Positions 9,611 through 21,297 are shown, counted from the first letter of the stretch. The stretch is DNA of 64,000 nucleotides from Xylophilus ampelinus (GCF_901875635.1 NZ_CABFMN010000089.1:1-64000), one strand, 5' to 3'. Notes: a model not told the origin generated them from the sequence alone. Translations and numbers: made by a program.

Positions 9611-9886
9611 TCAATGACGTTCGGCGGTCTCCGCTCGCGCGGGCAGCGACGCGTCGGCTTCCACGTCCTGGCCGGGATCGGAGATCGGCCGCAACTTGTC
9701 CACATGGCAGTAGAAGGTCCATCCCTCGAACAGCACGTCGTAGTAGGTGCCGGGCAGGTACTGCCAGGGGTTGGGCGCCTCGTAGGGCGCTGAGCAGACC
9801 TCGACGATGCGGCCGACCGCGCGCGCGGTGGCCGGGCTGGCGGTGCAGCTCTCGACGACGTAGCACAGGGTTCCGATGCGGATCAT
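9611..9886 (-). CDS. Hypothetical protein, 91 aa
   Basis: The ATG at 9886 is preceded by a strong GGAGG at the right spacing. The product begins MIRIGTLCYVVESCTASPAT and contains VCSAPYEAPNPWQYLPGTYY and CHVDKLRPISDP, which read like a folded small beta-rich domain. I do not recognise the family. There is no signal peptide or membrane segment. It is divergent from the small membrane protein at 9979. Confidence 0.65.
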   Translation of the reverse strand: MIRIGTLCYVVESCTASPATARAVGRIVEVCSAPYEAPNPWQYLPGTYYDVLFEGWTFYCHVDKLRPISDPGQDVEADASLPARAETAERH

Positions 9887-9978
9887 GGGCGGCCTCCAGC
9901 GCGGCCATTCTGCGGGTAGCCGGGCGCGGGCGCAACGCCAGTCAGGTGGCGCGCGGCCCGCGGTGCGATGCTCGGCCG

Positions 9979-10344
9979 ATGGCTGCCACCCGCTCATCTC
10001 TTGCGCGCCGCTGGCGCATCGCCGGCTGGGTGCTGCTGGCGCTGGGCTGGGTCGCGGCCGCCTGCGTGTACGCCACCGCGCCGGATGGGCCCGCAGGGTC
10101 GGCAAGCTACAGCGTGGTCGGCGGCGAGACCTTCGCGGACCCGGGCGGCGCCACGGGCTGGCAGGCGCAGCAGATCGAGCGCGTGGGTGGCCAGGGCACG
10201 CTGATGATCGCGCGCTTCAACGACTGGCTCGGCACGCTCTGGCACGGCCGCCGGCTGGCGCTGACGCTGGGTGCGGCGGCGCTGCTGGCGGCCCTTGCGT
10301 GCCGCTTCGTCGCGGGACTCGTCGACGACACCGACTTCAGATAA
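9979..10344 (+). CDS. Small membrane protein, two transmembrane segments
   Basis: The 121-residue product has a hydrophobic helix at about 14-33 (AGWVLLALGWVAAACVYATA) and another near the C-terminus (about 92-112). Between them is a polar, presumably periplasmic, loop of about 55 residues. No family recognised. The stop codon (TAA, 10342-10344) lies at the first bases of a dispersed repeat. The gene is convergent with the zinc-finger gene at 10420. Confidence 0.6.
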   Translation: MAATRSSLARRWRIAGWVLLALGWVAAACVYATAPDGPAGSASYSVVGGETFADPGGATGWQAQQIERVGGQGTLMIARFNDWLGTLWHGRRLALTLGAAALLAALACRFVAGLVDDTDFR

Positions 10345-10399
10345 AAAGTGGCTGCAACGCCCGCCCCTCCTGCGCGGACAGCTACCAAATCGATAGCGG
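10342..10399 (+). repeat. Dispersed palindromic repeat, copy 2
   Basis: Same element as at 8825: AAAAAGTGGCTGCAACGCCC lead, GC hairpin, then CAGCTA-n8-ATAGC. It fills the junction between two convergent genes and contributes the stop codon of the upstream one. Such placement suits a bidirectional terminator, though this is inference. Confidence 0.8.
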
Positions 10400-10419
10400 A
10401 TCGCAGCGAACGGCGGGTG

Positions 10420-10800
10420 TCAGGCGCTTTGCCCGCCCTGCTCCGCCTTCTCCTGGCAGGGCACGCAGCGCAGTGCCGCGGGCTGGGCCTGCAGGCGTGC
10501 GAAGGGAATGTCGATGCCGCAGTCGATGCATTCGCCATAGCTGCCCTCGTCCATGCGTGCCAGCGCGGCGCGCACGGTGCGCAATTCGCCGTGCTCGCGC
10601 GTGGCTTCGTCGTCGTCGATCTCCTGCTGCTCGTGCCGGTAGGCCAGCTCCGTCGGGTCGATCACCTCGTGGCTGCCGTCCAGCGGCTCGGCGCCGAGCT
10701 GTTCGCGCTGCGCGCCGTGCAGGCCCTGCAATAGCTCGGTCTCGCGTTGCGCCAAAGCGCTGCGCAGTTGTTGGAGCTGGGCGGCGTCGGGTGCTGGCAT
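10420..10800 (-). CDS. TraR/DksA-type C4 zinc-finger protein
   Basis: From the ATG at 10800 the product has 126 residues. The first 80 are helical and acidic, with EIDDDEATREHGELR suggesting a coiled-coil tip; the C-terminus carries a four-cysteine zinc finger, CIDCGIDIPFARLQAQPAAL with C-V-P-C after it. DksA-like proteins enter the RNA polymerase secondary channel and alter initiation, often with ppGpp. DksA itself is about 150 residues, so this is a shorter paralogue. It stands alone, with an FtsX-type permease gene upstream. Confidence 0.85.
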   Translation of the reverse strand: MPAPDAAQLQQLRSALAQRETELLQGLHGAQREQLGAEPLDGSHEVIDPTELAYRHEQQEIDDDEATREHGELRTVRAALARMDEGSYGECIDCGIDIPFARLQAQPAALRCVPCQEKAEQGGQSA

Positions 10801-10891
10801 GGGGCTCTCCGAAGTTCGGCGACGGCTCACGACGAGGCCGCGCGGCCGCACCAGCTTACACGCGGGATGCCTCGGCGTTCATTGCGCTGCG

Positions 10892-13411
10892 TCACTCCGA
10901 CGCCTGCCGCAGCGTGGCCACCACCGGCCGGCGCAGCACCTCGCGCAGGCCCCACCAGCCGGCCGCGAGCGCCAGCACCGCGCCGGCCGCGGCGCCGGCC
11001 AGCGGCACCCAGGGCGACGCGGTCCAGGTGAAGTCGAACACGTAGCGCGCCAGCCCCCAGCCGATGACCGAGGCCACCACGCTCGCGAGCAGGCCGGCGA
11101 GCAGGCCGACGCCGACCAGTTCGGCGCGCTGCACCTGCCGCAGCAGGCTGGCGCGGGCGCCGACGGCGCGCATCACGGCAAACTCCTTGGCGCGCTCCTC
11201 GCGCGTGGCGGTGACGGCCGCGAACAGCACGACCAGGCCGGCGGCGAGCGTGAAGCCGAACAGGAACTCCACCGCGCGGATCACCTGGTCGAGCACGCGC
11301 TGCACCTGGTTGAGCGTGGCGCTCATGTCGACGTTGGTGACGTTCGGGAATTGCCTGACCAGCGCGTTGTCGAAACCCGCCTTGTCGGGCGCGCGGAAGG
11401 CGCCCATGTAGGTGACGGGCAGCTCGGGCGGCATCGCCGCCACCGGGTACATCACGAAGAAGTTGGCATGCAGCGATCCCCAATCCACCTTGCGTGTGGA
11501 GGTGATGCGCGCCTCGCTCGGAATGCCGCCGACATCGAAGCCCAGGGTGTCGCCCAGCTTCAGGCCCAGCGTCTCCATGAGCCCTTCTTCCACGCTCACG
11601 GCATTCGCTTCGCCCGCCTTCCAGGCGCCCTGCACCACCGCGTTGTGCGGCGGCTTGTCGGCGGCGTTGCTGAGGTTGAACTCGCGGTCGACCAGGCGCT
11701 TGGCGCGGTCTTCCGTGTAGTCGTCGGGCGAGACCGGCTTGCCGTTCACCGACACCAGCCGGCCGCGGAACATGGGGTACCAGTCGTAGTTCGCCACGCC
11801 GTCCTTCTGCAACGCGGCGCGGAAGGCCTGCTCCTGGTCGGGCATGACGTTGATGACGAAACGGTTGGGCGCGTCGGGCGGCGTCGCGCGGCGCCAGCTC
11901 GACACCAGGTCGGTGCGCAGCAGCACCAGCAGCACCAGCGCCAGCAGGCCCACCGACAGGCTGCTGACCTGCACCACCGCGTACACCGGCCGCGCCGAGA
12001 TCTGCCGTGTGGCCAGCACCAGCCAGCGCGGCGCCGTCGCCTCGTTGACGCTGCGCCGCAGCACCTTGACCGCCACCCAGGCCAGGGCCGCGAAGACCAC
12101 CACGGCGCCGGCGAAACCGCCCACGGCGATGAGGCCCAGCTTGATGTCGCTGCTCGCGGCCAGCAGCAGCGCCGCGAAGCCGAGGATGCCCACGCCCAGC
12201 ACCGCGATCGACGCCGGCTTGAGGCCACCCACGTCGCGCCGGATCACGCGCAGCGGCGGCACCCTGGCCAGTTGCAGCACGGGCGGCAGCCCGAAGGCGA
12301 AGAGCAGCGTGAGCCCCATGCCGACGCCGAAGGCCACCGGCCACAGCGTGGGCGCGGGCAGCGCCGTCTCGACCAGGCCGGCCAGCAGGAGCACGAAGGC
12401 GTAGTGCACCGCAAAGCCCACGGCCGTGCCCAGCAGGCTGGCGGCCAAGCCGATGACGGCGAACTCGAAGCCGTAGGCGCCCGCGATGGTTCGCTGGCTC
12501 TGGCCCAGCACGCGCAGCATGGCGCAGTCGTCCAGGTGCCGCGCCGCGAAGCCGCGTGCCGCCAGCGCCACCGCCACGGCCGACAGCAGCGCCGCCAGCA
12601 GCGCCACGAGGTTGAGGAATCTCTCGGCGCGGTCCAGCGTCTGGCGCATCTCGGGCCGGCCGCTCTCGAAGGACTCGAGCCGCGCGCCGCGCAGGGTGTT
12701 CTTCTTCAGGTCCGCGTCGGTGCCGTCGGCGAAGGCCTTCACCGCGCGCTCGGGTCCGGCGACGGCGAAGCGGTAGGTCACCCGGCTGGCGGGCTGCACG
12801 AGCGCCGTGCGCGCCACGTCCGCCTGGTTGACCATCACGCGTGGCGAGAAGCTCTGGAAGCCGCCGCCGCGGTCGGGCTCGAGCGTGATCACGCGCGAGA
12901 TCGTGAGTTGCGCGTCACCCAGCAGCAGCGGATCGCCGACCTTCAGCTCCAGCGCCCCCAGCAGCGACGGGTCGACCCACACCTGCCCCGGCGCCGGCAC
13001 CTCGCGCGTGGACTCGCCGGCACCCTCAAGCGTGCTCGACACCTGCACGCTGCCACGCAGCGGGTAGCCGGTGGTCACCGCCTTGAAGGCCACCAGCCGG
13101 CTGGCACCGCCCTGCGCGTCGGTGGCGCGGGCCATGGTCGGAAAGCTGTAGGTGGTGTTGCCCTGCAGGCCCAGTTGCGCCGCACGGTCGACATACGCCT
13201 GGGGCGGCGGGTTGTCCGTGACCAGCACCGCGTCGCCGCCCAGCAACTGGCGCGCGTCGCGCTGCAGGCCGCCCTTGAGCCGGTCGGCGAAGAAGCCGAC
13301 GGCCGTGAGCGCGGCCACGGCCAGCAGCACGGCGACGATCAACAGGCGCAGCTCGCCGGCGCGCAGATCGCGCCAGAGCGTGCGCCAACCCAGGCGGAGG
13401 GAGGCGGTCAT
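10892..13411 (-). CDS. FtsX-family ABC transporter permease (YbbP-like)
   Basis: The 839-residue product has the layout of long YbbP-type permeases: an N-terminal transmembrane helix (about 20-40), a large periplasmic domain, three helices near 250-380, further helices around 420-490, a second periplasmic domain, and three C-terminal helices in the FtsX domain (about 710-830). Relatives pair with an ATPase (YbbA) and are thought to move or extract lipids or toxins from the inner membrane. No ATPase gene lies beside it here, so the partner must be elsewhere. A repeat-filled gap separates it from fdhD upstream. Confidence 0.85.
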   Translation of the reverse strand: MTASLRLGWRTLWRDLRAGELRLLIVAVLLAVAALTAVGFFADRLKGGLQRDARQLLGGDAVLVTDNPPPQAYVDRAAQLGLQGNTTYSFPTMARATDAQGGASRLVAFKAVTTGYPLRGSVQVSSTLEGAGESTREVPAPGQVWVDPSLLGALELKVGDPLLLGDAQLTISRVITLEPDRGGGFQSFSPRVMVNQADVARTALVQPASRVTYRFAVAGPERAVKAFADGTDADLKKNTLRGARLESFESGRPEMRQTLDRAERFLNLVALLAALLSAVAVALAARGFAARHLDDCAMLRVLGQSQRTIAGAYGFEFAVIGLAASLLGTAVGFAVHYAFVLLLAGLVETALPAPTLWPVAFGVGMGLTLLFAFGLPPVLQLARVPPLRVIRRDVGGLKPASIAVLGVGILGFAALLLAASSDIKLGLIAVGGFAGAVVVFAALAWVAVKVLRRSVNEATAPRWLVLATRQISARPVYAVVQVSSLSVGLLALVLLVLLRTDLVSSWRRATPPDAPNRFVINVMPDQEQAFRAALQKDGVANYDWYPMFRGRLVSVNGKPVSPDDYTEDRAKRLVDREFNLSNAADKPPHNAVVQGAWKAGEANAVSVEEGLMETLGLKLGDTLGFDVGGIPSEARITSTRKVDWGSLHANFFVMYPVAAMPPELPVTYMGAFRAPDKAGFDNALVRQFPNVTNVDMSATLNQVQRVLDQVIRAVEFLFGFTLAAGLVVLFAAVTATREERAKEFAVMRAVGARASLLRQVQRAELVGVGLLAGLLASVVASVIGWGLARYVFDFTWTASPWVPLAGAAAGAVLALAAGWWGLREVLRRPVVATLRQASE

Positions 13412-13498
13412 GGCGGGGACGATAGCCGAAGGCCGCCGCCCGCCGCGGCGCAAGGCCACTCGGCGAAGGGCTTTGCACCCCGGCCTGGAAATTCAAGC

Positions 13499-13556
13499 CA
13501 AATCGGGCTACAGCGCCCGCCCCGCTTGCGCAGGCAGCTATGTTTTCGATAGCAAT
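13499..13556 (+). repeat. Dispersed palindromic repeat, copy 3 (overlaps fdhD 3' end)
   Basis: It shows GGCTACAGCGCCCGCCCCGC then the GCTTGCGCAGGCAGCTA tail and CGATAGCAATGG. On the minus strand its first bases encode the last residues and the TAG stop of fdhD. Confidence 0.8.
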
Positions 13557-14410
13557 GGCGAAGCGTAGAGCACGCCGCGCGGCGCCCGGCACAGGCCCCA
13601 CAGCGTGAGCCCGCACAGTTCGGCCATGCGCACGCCCATGGCCGTGGGCGCCGAGATGGTCGCCATCGCCGCGACGCCCAGGCGCGCGCACTTGCGCACC
13701 AGCTCGTGGCTGCCGCGACTGGAAAGCAGCACGAAGCCCGGTTCGACCAGCCGCCCGCCCCGCGCGAGGCGGCCCAGCAGCTTGTCGAGCGCGTTGTGGC
13801 GACCGACGTCTTCGAGCACGTCGGTCACCGTGCCGTCGATCGTCGACCAGGCGGCGGCATGGATCGCGCCGGCTTCGGCGTTGAGCACCTGCCGCGGCTT
13901 GAGCTGCTCGAAGCCCCGCAGCACGGTGGACAGGTCGACGCGCCCGATCCACTCGCGCGGCGGCACCGGCACGGGCGACAGGTCGAGCGCCGCGAAGCTC
14001 TCGACGCCGCACACACCGCAGCCGGTGCGTCCGGCCAGGCTGCGGCGCCGCCCCTTCAGGCGCTCGAAGGCGCGGGTCGAGATGTCGAGCCGCACCTCCA
14101 GACCCGGCATCCCCTCGGGCAGGCCGGCATCGATGGCGCCGACCGCTTCGACGTCGATGCCGCGGCAATCCTGCGGCGTGTCGAGGATGCCTTCGGACAA
14201 CGCGAAGCCGAGGGCGAAGTCCTCGATGTCCTGCGGTGTCGCCATCATCACCGCGTGCGAGATGCCGTTGAAAACCAGGGCGACGGGGACCTCGGCGGCG
14301 AGGGTGTCGGTGCGGGAATCGCCGCCGGGAGGAAGCCCGGGTTCTCCGTGGACCTGAACCGGCAGGTTCAGCAGTGGGGGAAGAAAGGCGTCCACGTCGC
14401 GAGGTGTCAT
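13538..14410 (-). CDS. fdhD: Formate dehydrogenase sulfurtransferase/accessory protein FdhD
   Basis: The 290-residue product is FdhD, which passes sulfur from the IscS persulfide to the molybdenum cofactor of formate dehydrogenase-like enzymes. The two essential cysteines are in the TGCGVCG loop. Other family signatures include EDVGRHNALDKL and SSRGSHELVRKCA. It belongs to the minus-strand group oxidoreductase, wHTH protein, fdhD. The last seven or so residues (around SPLLSKT) and the stop come from a dispersed repeat, so the native C-terminus has been replaced or extended. Confidence 0.95.
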   Translation of the reverse strand: MTPRDVDAFLPPLLNLPVQVHGEPGLPPGGDSRTDTLAAEVPVALVFNGISHAVMMATPQDIEDFALGFALSEGILDTPQDCRGIDVEAVGAIDAGLPEGMPGLEVRLDISTRAFERLKGRRRSLAGRTGCGVCGVESFAALDLSPVPVPPREWIGRVDLSTVLRGFEQLKPRQVLNAEAGAIHAAAWSTIDGTVTDVLEDVGRHNALDKLLGRLARGGRLVEPGFVLLSSRGSHELVRKCARLGVAAMATISAPTAMGVRMAELCGLTLWGLCRAPRGVLYASPLLSKT

Positions 14411-14489
14411 GGGTCGACGTTAACGCGTTTGCTCGGCGTGTGCCCCCGGCGGGGGCGGGGGCCGGGATGTGCGCCGGCCCCCCGGCACC

Positions 14490-14735
14490 TCACATCTGCG
14501 CGAACTCCCTTCCCGCCTCCGTCAGATGCACCACCCACCGTGCATCGATGCGCTCCACCCGCACCCACCCCGGCCCGGCCACGCCGCCGATCGGTGCGTC
14601 GCCCATCGCTGCGAGCTGGCGCATCAGCACGCTGGCCCCCTGCCCCAGCCGCTTGCCCAGCCGCGCCAACGACGTTCCCTCCGGCGCCTCTTCGGACGCC
14701 AGGGCGCGCAGGATGTCGGTCGCCAGCGCGTCCAT
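14490..14735 (-). CDS. Small winged-helix-like protein in the oxidoreductase operon
   Basis: The 81-residue product starts at the ATG at 14735, ten bases after the oxidoreductase stop. Its sequence (DILRALASEEAPEGTSLARL, then LGQGASVLMRQLAAMG and VERIDARWVVHLTEAGREFA) has the helix-turn-helix-wing rhythm of a minimal winged-helix DNA-binding domain. Genes of this kind often sit between a YdeP-type oxidoreductase and fdhD. It may control the operon; no target site was identified. Confidence 0.75.
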   Translation of the reverse strand: MDALATDILRALASEEAPEGTSLARLGKRLGQGASVLMRQLAAMGDAPIGGVAGPGWVRVERIDARWVVHLTEAGREFAQM

Positions 14736-14745
14736 GCCGCGCCCG

Positions 14746-17121
<2,376 letters not shown>

Positions 17122-17232
17122 CGGGCCAGTGTGGGCCGGGCGCGTCGGTGCGGTCAAATGGATTCGGCGCATCGCCCCATTCACGAAGGCAATGAGCCGG
17201 CGCTGGCCGTGCGGCGCCAGGGACTCAGCGCC

Positions 17233-17322
17233 TCAGCGCCCGAGGTTGAACAGCCACAGGAAGAAGTGGCCGATCAGCACGAAGAACGCCCACAGCGCAC
17301 GCAGCGCATCCCACAGACCCAT
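17233..17322 (-). CDS. Possible small membrane peptide, 29 aa
   Basis: An ATG at 17322 opens a 29-codon frame: MGLWDALRALWAFFVLIGHF followed by a short hydrophobic tail ending LGR. It has one clear membrane helix. There is no strong Shine-Dalgarno, and the upstream DNA is a GC tandem repeat, so it may be fortuitous. Confidence 0.3.
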   Translation of the reverse strand: MGLWDALRALWAFFVLIGHFFLWLFNLGR

Positions 17323-17370
17323 GGGCGCAGCATAAGCGCGGTGCGCAGGCGCGGGCGCGGGCGTGCAGAC

Positions 17371-17405
<35 letters not shown>

Positions 17406-17474
17406 TGATGCCCACCGGGCAACTACTCGGCGCTAGACGACTTCCTCTCCTGCCCGCACGCCATCGCCTCAAGC

Positions 17475-17765
17475 CTAGATTTCCTTCAGGGCTTCTGCAC
17501 CCGGCGCCGTCATGCTCGGCGTGAATTCGATGACATCGATGCGTGCGCACCCGTTTTTCGCGAAGGGGTCCTGCTCCAGCACGGCATCGAGTTCTTCTCG
17601 GCTGCCCGAGCGCGCGAGTATCACGCCGCCCTTGCGGGGCACCTGCCGCCCGGACGCGATGAAGAGGCCGCTGTCGTAGTGCTTCTTCAACCAGCCGACG
17701 TGCTGGGACATGAGCGCGTCGAGCTCTTCAAGCGGACGGATGTACGTGAGGGTGACGATGAACAT
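17475..17765 (-). CDS. YciI family protein
   Basis: The 96-residue product is a single ferredoxin-like YCII domain. It begins MFIVTLTYIRPLEELDALMS with the conserved Leu-Asp spacing, then HVGWLKKHYDSGLFIASGRQ with the family His and G-R-x-V-P. YciI-type proteins are small putative enzymes of unknown substrate; some catalyse lyase or dehalogenase reactions using the His-Asp pair. It stands alone between the oxidoreductase operon and the LysR gene. Confidence 0.88.
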   Translation of the reverse strand: MFIVTLTYIRPLEELDALMSQHVGWLKKHYDSGLFIASGRQVPRKGGVILARSGSREELDAVLEQDPFAKNGCARIDVIEFTPSMTAPGAEALKEI

Positions 17766-17925
17766 GGGACTTCATTCCTCGATGGCGATGTGAGGGGCAC
17801 GCGAGCTTCTGCTGCTGGCCGGATGCTGCCACATGGCGCAGATCGGCGCCCACCGGCAGTGGCCGACCAGCAGTCCAGAACTCAGCGCAAGGTCCAGAAC
17901 CGAGTGAGGCTTGACGGTCGCCCGC

Positions 17926-18897
17926 TCAGGCGTCGGTGCGCAGGGTGCCGCTGTGGGCCTCCGCCTCGGCACGCCAGGCCTCGTCCTGCAGCAGCGCCAG
18001 CGCCGCCTCCAGCGCGCGCGACGGCCGCACCGCCGCGGGCGCCATGAAGCCCAGCGGCGTGCGCACCTCGGGGGCCACCAGCGGCAGGGCCTCCAGGTCG
18101 GCATGGCGGCGCACGGTGTCGACCATGGCGCCGGGCAGGATGGCGCACACCTCGCCGGCCTGCACCGCGAGCACAAGCGTGAGCACCGAGTTGGTCTCGA
18201 TGGCGGGCTGCACGGCCTGCGCGCCTGCAGCCCTGAAGGCGGCATCGACGATGGCGCGGTTGTGCATTTCTGGCGTGAGGAGCACCAGCGGCAGCACGGC
18301 TGCGTCGGCCCAGCCGATGGGCGGGCCGAGACGCAGGGCATCGCCACCCCTGCCCGGCGCCTTCCGCTGCCGCAGCAGGAAGTAATGCTCCACCGTCTGC
18401 GGCCAGGCCTGCAGCCGCGCCACCTGGCCCTTGCCGCGCCCGTCCATGCGTTCGGTGTAGCCGAGGGCCAGGTCCAGCGCGAGCGCATCGAGGCCCGCCT
18501 CCAGCTCCACCGAACTCATCGACAGCACCGTGGGCACGATCCCTGGATGCCGCGCGCGCAGCCTGGCCGCGAAGCGCGTGAGCAGCGGCATGGCCGTGGG
18601 CACCGCCGCCATGCGCAGGTGGCCGCGCGGATGGCCGGCCTCGCTGCGCAGCTGCTGCTGCAGTCGCTCGTGCTCGTGCAACATGCGGTGCGCGCTGGCC
18701 AGCACGGTCTCGCCCTCGGGCGTGAGGCCGGCGAAGCTGCGGCCCCGGCGGACGATGACGACACCGAACTCGGCCTCCAGCGCCCGCAGCGCGTTGGACA
18801 ACGCGGGCTGCGTGATGTGGCAGGCGGCGGCGGCGCGGCCGAAGTGGCGGTGCTCGCTCAGCGCGGCCAGGTAGCGCAGCGAAGCGAGCAGGTTCAC
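17926..18897 (-). CDS. LysR family transcriptional regulator
   Basis: The 323-residue product has an N-terminal winged HTH (LRYLAALSEHRHFGRAAAAC, then HITQPALSNALRALEAEFG) followed by a linker helix and a periplasmic-binding-protein-like effector domain from about residue 92. It begins one base after the mrp stop, so it is read from the mrp transcript rather than in the divergent arrangement usual for LysR regulators. Related regulators often sit near YdeP-type oxidoreductase and fdhD genes, so that operon is a possible target. The effector is unknown. Confidence 0.92.
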   Translation of the reverse strand: MNLLASLRYLAALSEHRHFGRAAAACHITQPALSNALRALEAEFGVVIVRRGRSFAGLTPEGETVLASAHRMLHEHERLQQQLRSEAGHPRGHLRMAAVPTAMPLLTRFAARLRARHPGIVPTVLSMSSVELEAGLDALALDLALGYTERMDGRGKGQVARLQAWPQTVEHYFLLRQRKAPGRGGDALRLGPPIGWADAAVLPLVLLTPEMHNRAIVDAAFRAAGAQAVQPAIETNSVLTLVLAVQAGEVCAILPGAMVDTVRRHADLEALPLVAPEVRTPLGFMAPAAVRPSRALEAALALLQDEAWRAEAEAHSGTLRTDA

Positions 18898-18898
18898 G

Positions 18899-19993
18899 TC
18901 AGGTGTTCTTGCTGACCGTGATGGTCGGGAACTTCGCGCTGAAGTCCTTGGCCTTCTGCGCCACGCTCACCGCCACCTGGCGTGCCACCTCGCGGTACAG
19001 GCCGGCGGCCTCGCTCTCGGGCGCCGCGACCACGGTGGGCGTGCCGCTGTCGGCCTGCTCCCGGATGGCCAGCGCCAGCGGCAGCGCGCCCAGGTAGGGC
19101 ATGCCGTACTCGGCGGCCATCCGCTTGCCACCCTCGGCGCCGAAGATGTGTTCCACATGGCCGCAGTTCGTGCACACGTGCACGGCCATGTTCTCGACGA
19201 TGCCGAGGATGGGCACGCCCACCTTCTCGAACATCTTGATGCCCTTGCGCGCGTCGAGCAGCGCGATGTCCTGCGGGGTGGTGACGATCACCGCGCCCGT
19301 GATGGGCACGCGCTGGCTCAGCGTGAGCTGGATGTCGCCGGTGCCGGGCGGCATGTCGACGACGAGATAGTCCAGGTCCTTCCAGTTGGTCTGGCGCAGC
19401 ATCTGCTCCAGCGCCTGCGTGGCCATGGGGCCGCGCCAGATCATGGCCTGGTCGGCATCGACGAGGAAGCCGATCGACATGACCTGCACGCCGTGGTTGA
19501 CGATCGGCTCCATGCTCTTGCCGTCGGTGCTCTCGGGCTTGCGGCCCTGCAGGCCCATCATCAGCGACTGGCTGGGGCCGTAGATGTCGGCATCGAGCAG
19601 GCCCACGGTGGCGCCCTCGGCCGCGAGGGCCAGCGCCAGGTTGGCGGCGGTCGTGCTCTTGCCCACGCCGCCCTTGCCCGAGGCGACGGCGACGATGTTC
19701 TTCACGTTGGGCATCAGCTGCACGCCGCGCTGCACGGAGTGGCTCACGACGTTCAGCTTGAAGTTGACCGACACGTTGCCCACGCCCGGCACGGTGCGCG
19801 CGGCCTCGACCAGCGCCTTGCGCAGGGCGGCGTGCTGGCTCTTCGCCGGATAGCCCAGCTCGATGTCGAAGGCGACATCCGCGCCGTCGATCTGAAGGTT
19901 CTGGAGGGATTTGCCGGCCGCGAGGGGCTTGCCGGTGTTCGGGTCCACGACGGCCTGGAGCGCGTTCTGAAGGACCTCTGGGGTAACTGCCAT
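18899..19993 (-). CDS. apbC: Iron-sulfur cluster carrier protein Mrp/ApbC
   Basis: The 364-residue product has an N-terminal MIP18/DUF59 domain (about 5-80), then a ParA/MinD-type P-loop ATPase domain with deviant Walker A GKGGVGKST at 106-114, Walker B YLVVDMPPGTGD, and the C-x2-C pair in HVCTNCGH (near 270) that bridges an iron-sulfur cluster in the dimer. It delivers clusters to apoproteins. It is divergent from the patatin-like gene with only 42 bases between start codons. Confidence 0.95.
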   Translation of the reverse strand: MAVTPEVLQNALQAVVDPNTGKPLAAGKSLQNLQIDGADVAFDIELGYPAKSQHAALRKALVEAARTVPGVGNVSVNFKLNVVSHSVQRGVQLMPNVKNIVAVASGKGGVGKSTTAANLALALAAEGATVGLLDADIYGPSQSLMMGLQGRKPESTDGKSMEPIVNHGVQVMSIGFLVDADQAMIWRGPMATQALEQMLRQTNWKDLDYLVVDMPPGTGDIQLTLSQRVPITGAVIVTTPQDIALLDARKGIKMFEKVGVPILGIVENMAVHVCTNCGHVEHIFGAEGGKRMAAEYGMPYLGALPLALAIREQADSGTPTVVAAPESEAAGLYREVARQVAVSVAQKAKDFSAKFPTITVSKNT

Positions 19994-20035
19994 GGGGAAA
20001 GCTCCGAAGTGGCGCGTAGTCTACGGGCTGCCTCC

Positions 20036-21292
20036 ATGCCGCTGCCGCCCGCCTCCGCAAGCCCCTCCCACGCGCCCGGCCCCGCTTCGCCCGCGGGGCT
20101 GCTGCTCACCGGCGGCGGCGCCCGCGCCGCCTACCAGGTCGGCGTGCTGGAGGCGCTGGCCGACCTGCGGCGCGAAGCCGGCCGGCAGCAGGCCGGCAAC
20201 CCCTTCCCCATCATCACCGGCACCTCGGCCGGCGCCATCAACGCTGCGGCGCTGGCCTGCGGCGCGGCGGACTTCGACCACGCGGTGCGCCACATCGCCG
20301 ACGTGTGGCAGCAGTTCCAGCCCGAGCAGGTGTACCGCGCCGACGGGCTGCACCTGCTCGACGTGGCCGGGCGCTGGCGCATGCTCTACGGGCTGGCGCG
20401 GCTGCTGGCGCGCTGGCGGCGCGAGCAGCCGCGCTCGCTGCTCGACAACGCGCCGCTGGCGCAGCTGCTGCAGCGCCTGGTGCCGCTCGACAGGCTGCCG
20501 CGATTGATGCACGACGGCCACCTGCGCGCGCTGGCCGTCACCGCCTCGAGCTACAGCTCGGGTGAGCACTTCACCTTCTACCAGTCGGCCGTGCCGATGC
20601 AGCCCTGGGTGCGCTCGCAGCGGCAGGCGGTGCCGGGGCCGATCACGCATGCGCACCTGCTCGCGTCCTCGGCCATCCCCTTCGTCTTCCCGGCCACGGC
20701 CATCGCGCACGGCGGCCACACCGAGTATTTCGGCGACGGCTCGATGCGCCAGTCGGCGCCGATCTCGGCGGCCATCCACCTGGGCGCGCGGCGCGTGCTG
20801 GTGGTGGGCGCCGGCCGGCTGCACGAGCCGCAGGCCTCGCAAGGCCCCAACACGCTGGCCGGCTACCCCACGCTGGCACAGATCGCGGGGCATGCGATGT
20901 CGAGCATCTTCCTCGACGCGCTGGCGGTGGACGTGGAGCGGCTGCAGCGCATCAACCAGACGCTGTCGCTGGTGCCGCCCGAGGCGCGGCGCGATACGCA
21001 CCTGCGCCCGGTGGAGCTGCTGGTGATCGCGCCCTCGGAGCGCATCGACGTGATCGCCGCTCGGCATGTGGACGCACTGCCCGGCGTGGTGCGGCGCGCC
21101 TTCGGCCACCGCAGCCCCGCCAACGGCGACGGCGCAGCCGCCACGCAGTCGTCGGCGCTGGCGAGCTACCTGCTGTTCGACACCGGCTTCACGCGCGAGC
21201 TGATGGCGCTGGGGCGGGCCGACACGCTGGCCCGGCGCGAGGCGGTGCGGCACTTCTTCGGCTGGGACGAAGCGCCAGGCCGCGATTCGTAA
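20036..21292 (+). CDS. Patatin-like phospholipase
   Basis: The 418-residue product carries the patatin elements in order: oxyanion loop LLTGGGARAAYQVG (about 24-37), nucleophile Ser64 in GTSAGAIN, and the dyad Asp in YFGDGSMRQ. It belongs to the bacterial patatin group, which hydrolyses acyl esters of phospholipids. A short Pro/Ser/Ala-rich N-terminus is not a typical signal peptide, so location is uncertain. The ATG at 20036 gives a product that begins just before the conserved domain. It is convergent with the SnoaL-like gene. Confidence 0.9.
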   Translation: MPLPPASASPSHAPGPASPAGLLLTGGGARAAYQVGVLEALADLRREAGRQQAGNPFPIITGTSAGAINAAALACGAADFDHAVRHIADVWQQFQPEQVYRADGLHLLDVAGRWRMLYGLARLLARWRREQPRSLLDNAPLAQLLQRLVPLDRLPRLMHDGHLRALAVTASSYSSGEHFTFYQSAVPMQPWVRSQRQAVPGPITHAHLLASSAIPFVFPATAIAHGGHTEYFGDGSMRQSAPISAAIHLGARRVLVVGAGRLHEPQASQGPNTLAGYPTLAQIAGHAMSSIFLDALAVDVERLQRINQTLSLVPPEARRDTHLRPVELLVIAPSERIDVIAARHVDALPGVVRRAFGHRSPANGDGAAATQSSALASYLLFDTGFTRELMALGRADTLARREAVRHFFGWDEAPGRDS

Positions 21293-21297
21293 CGGAT

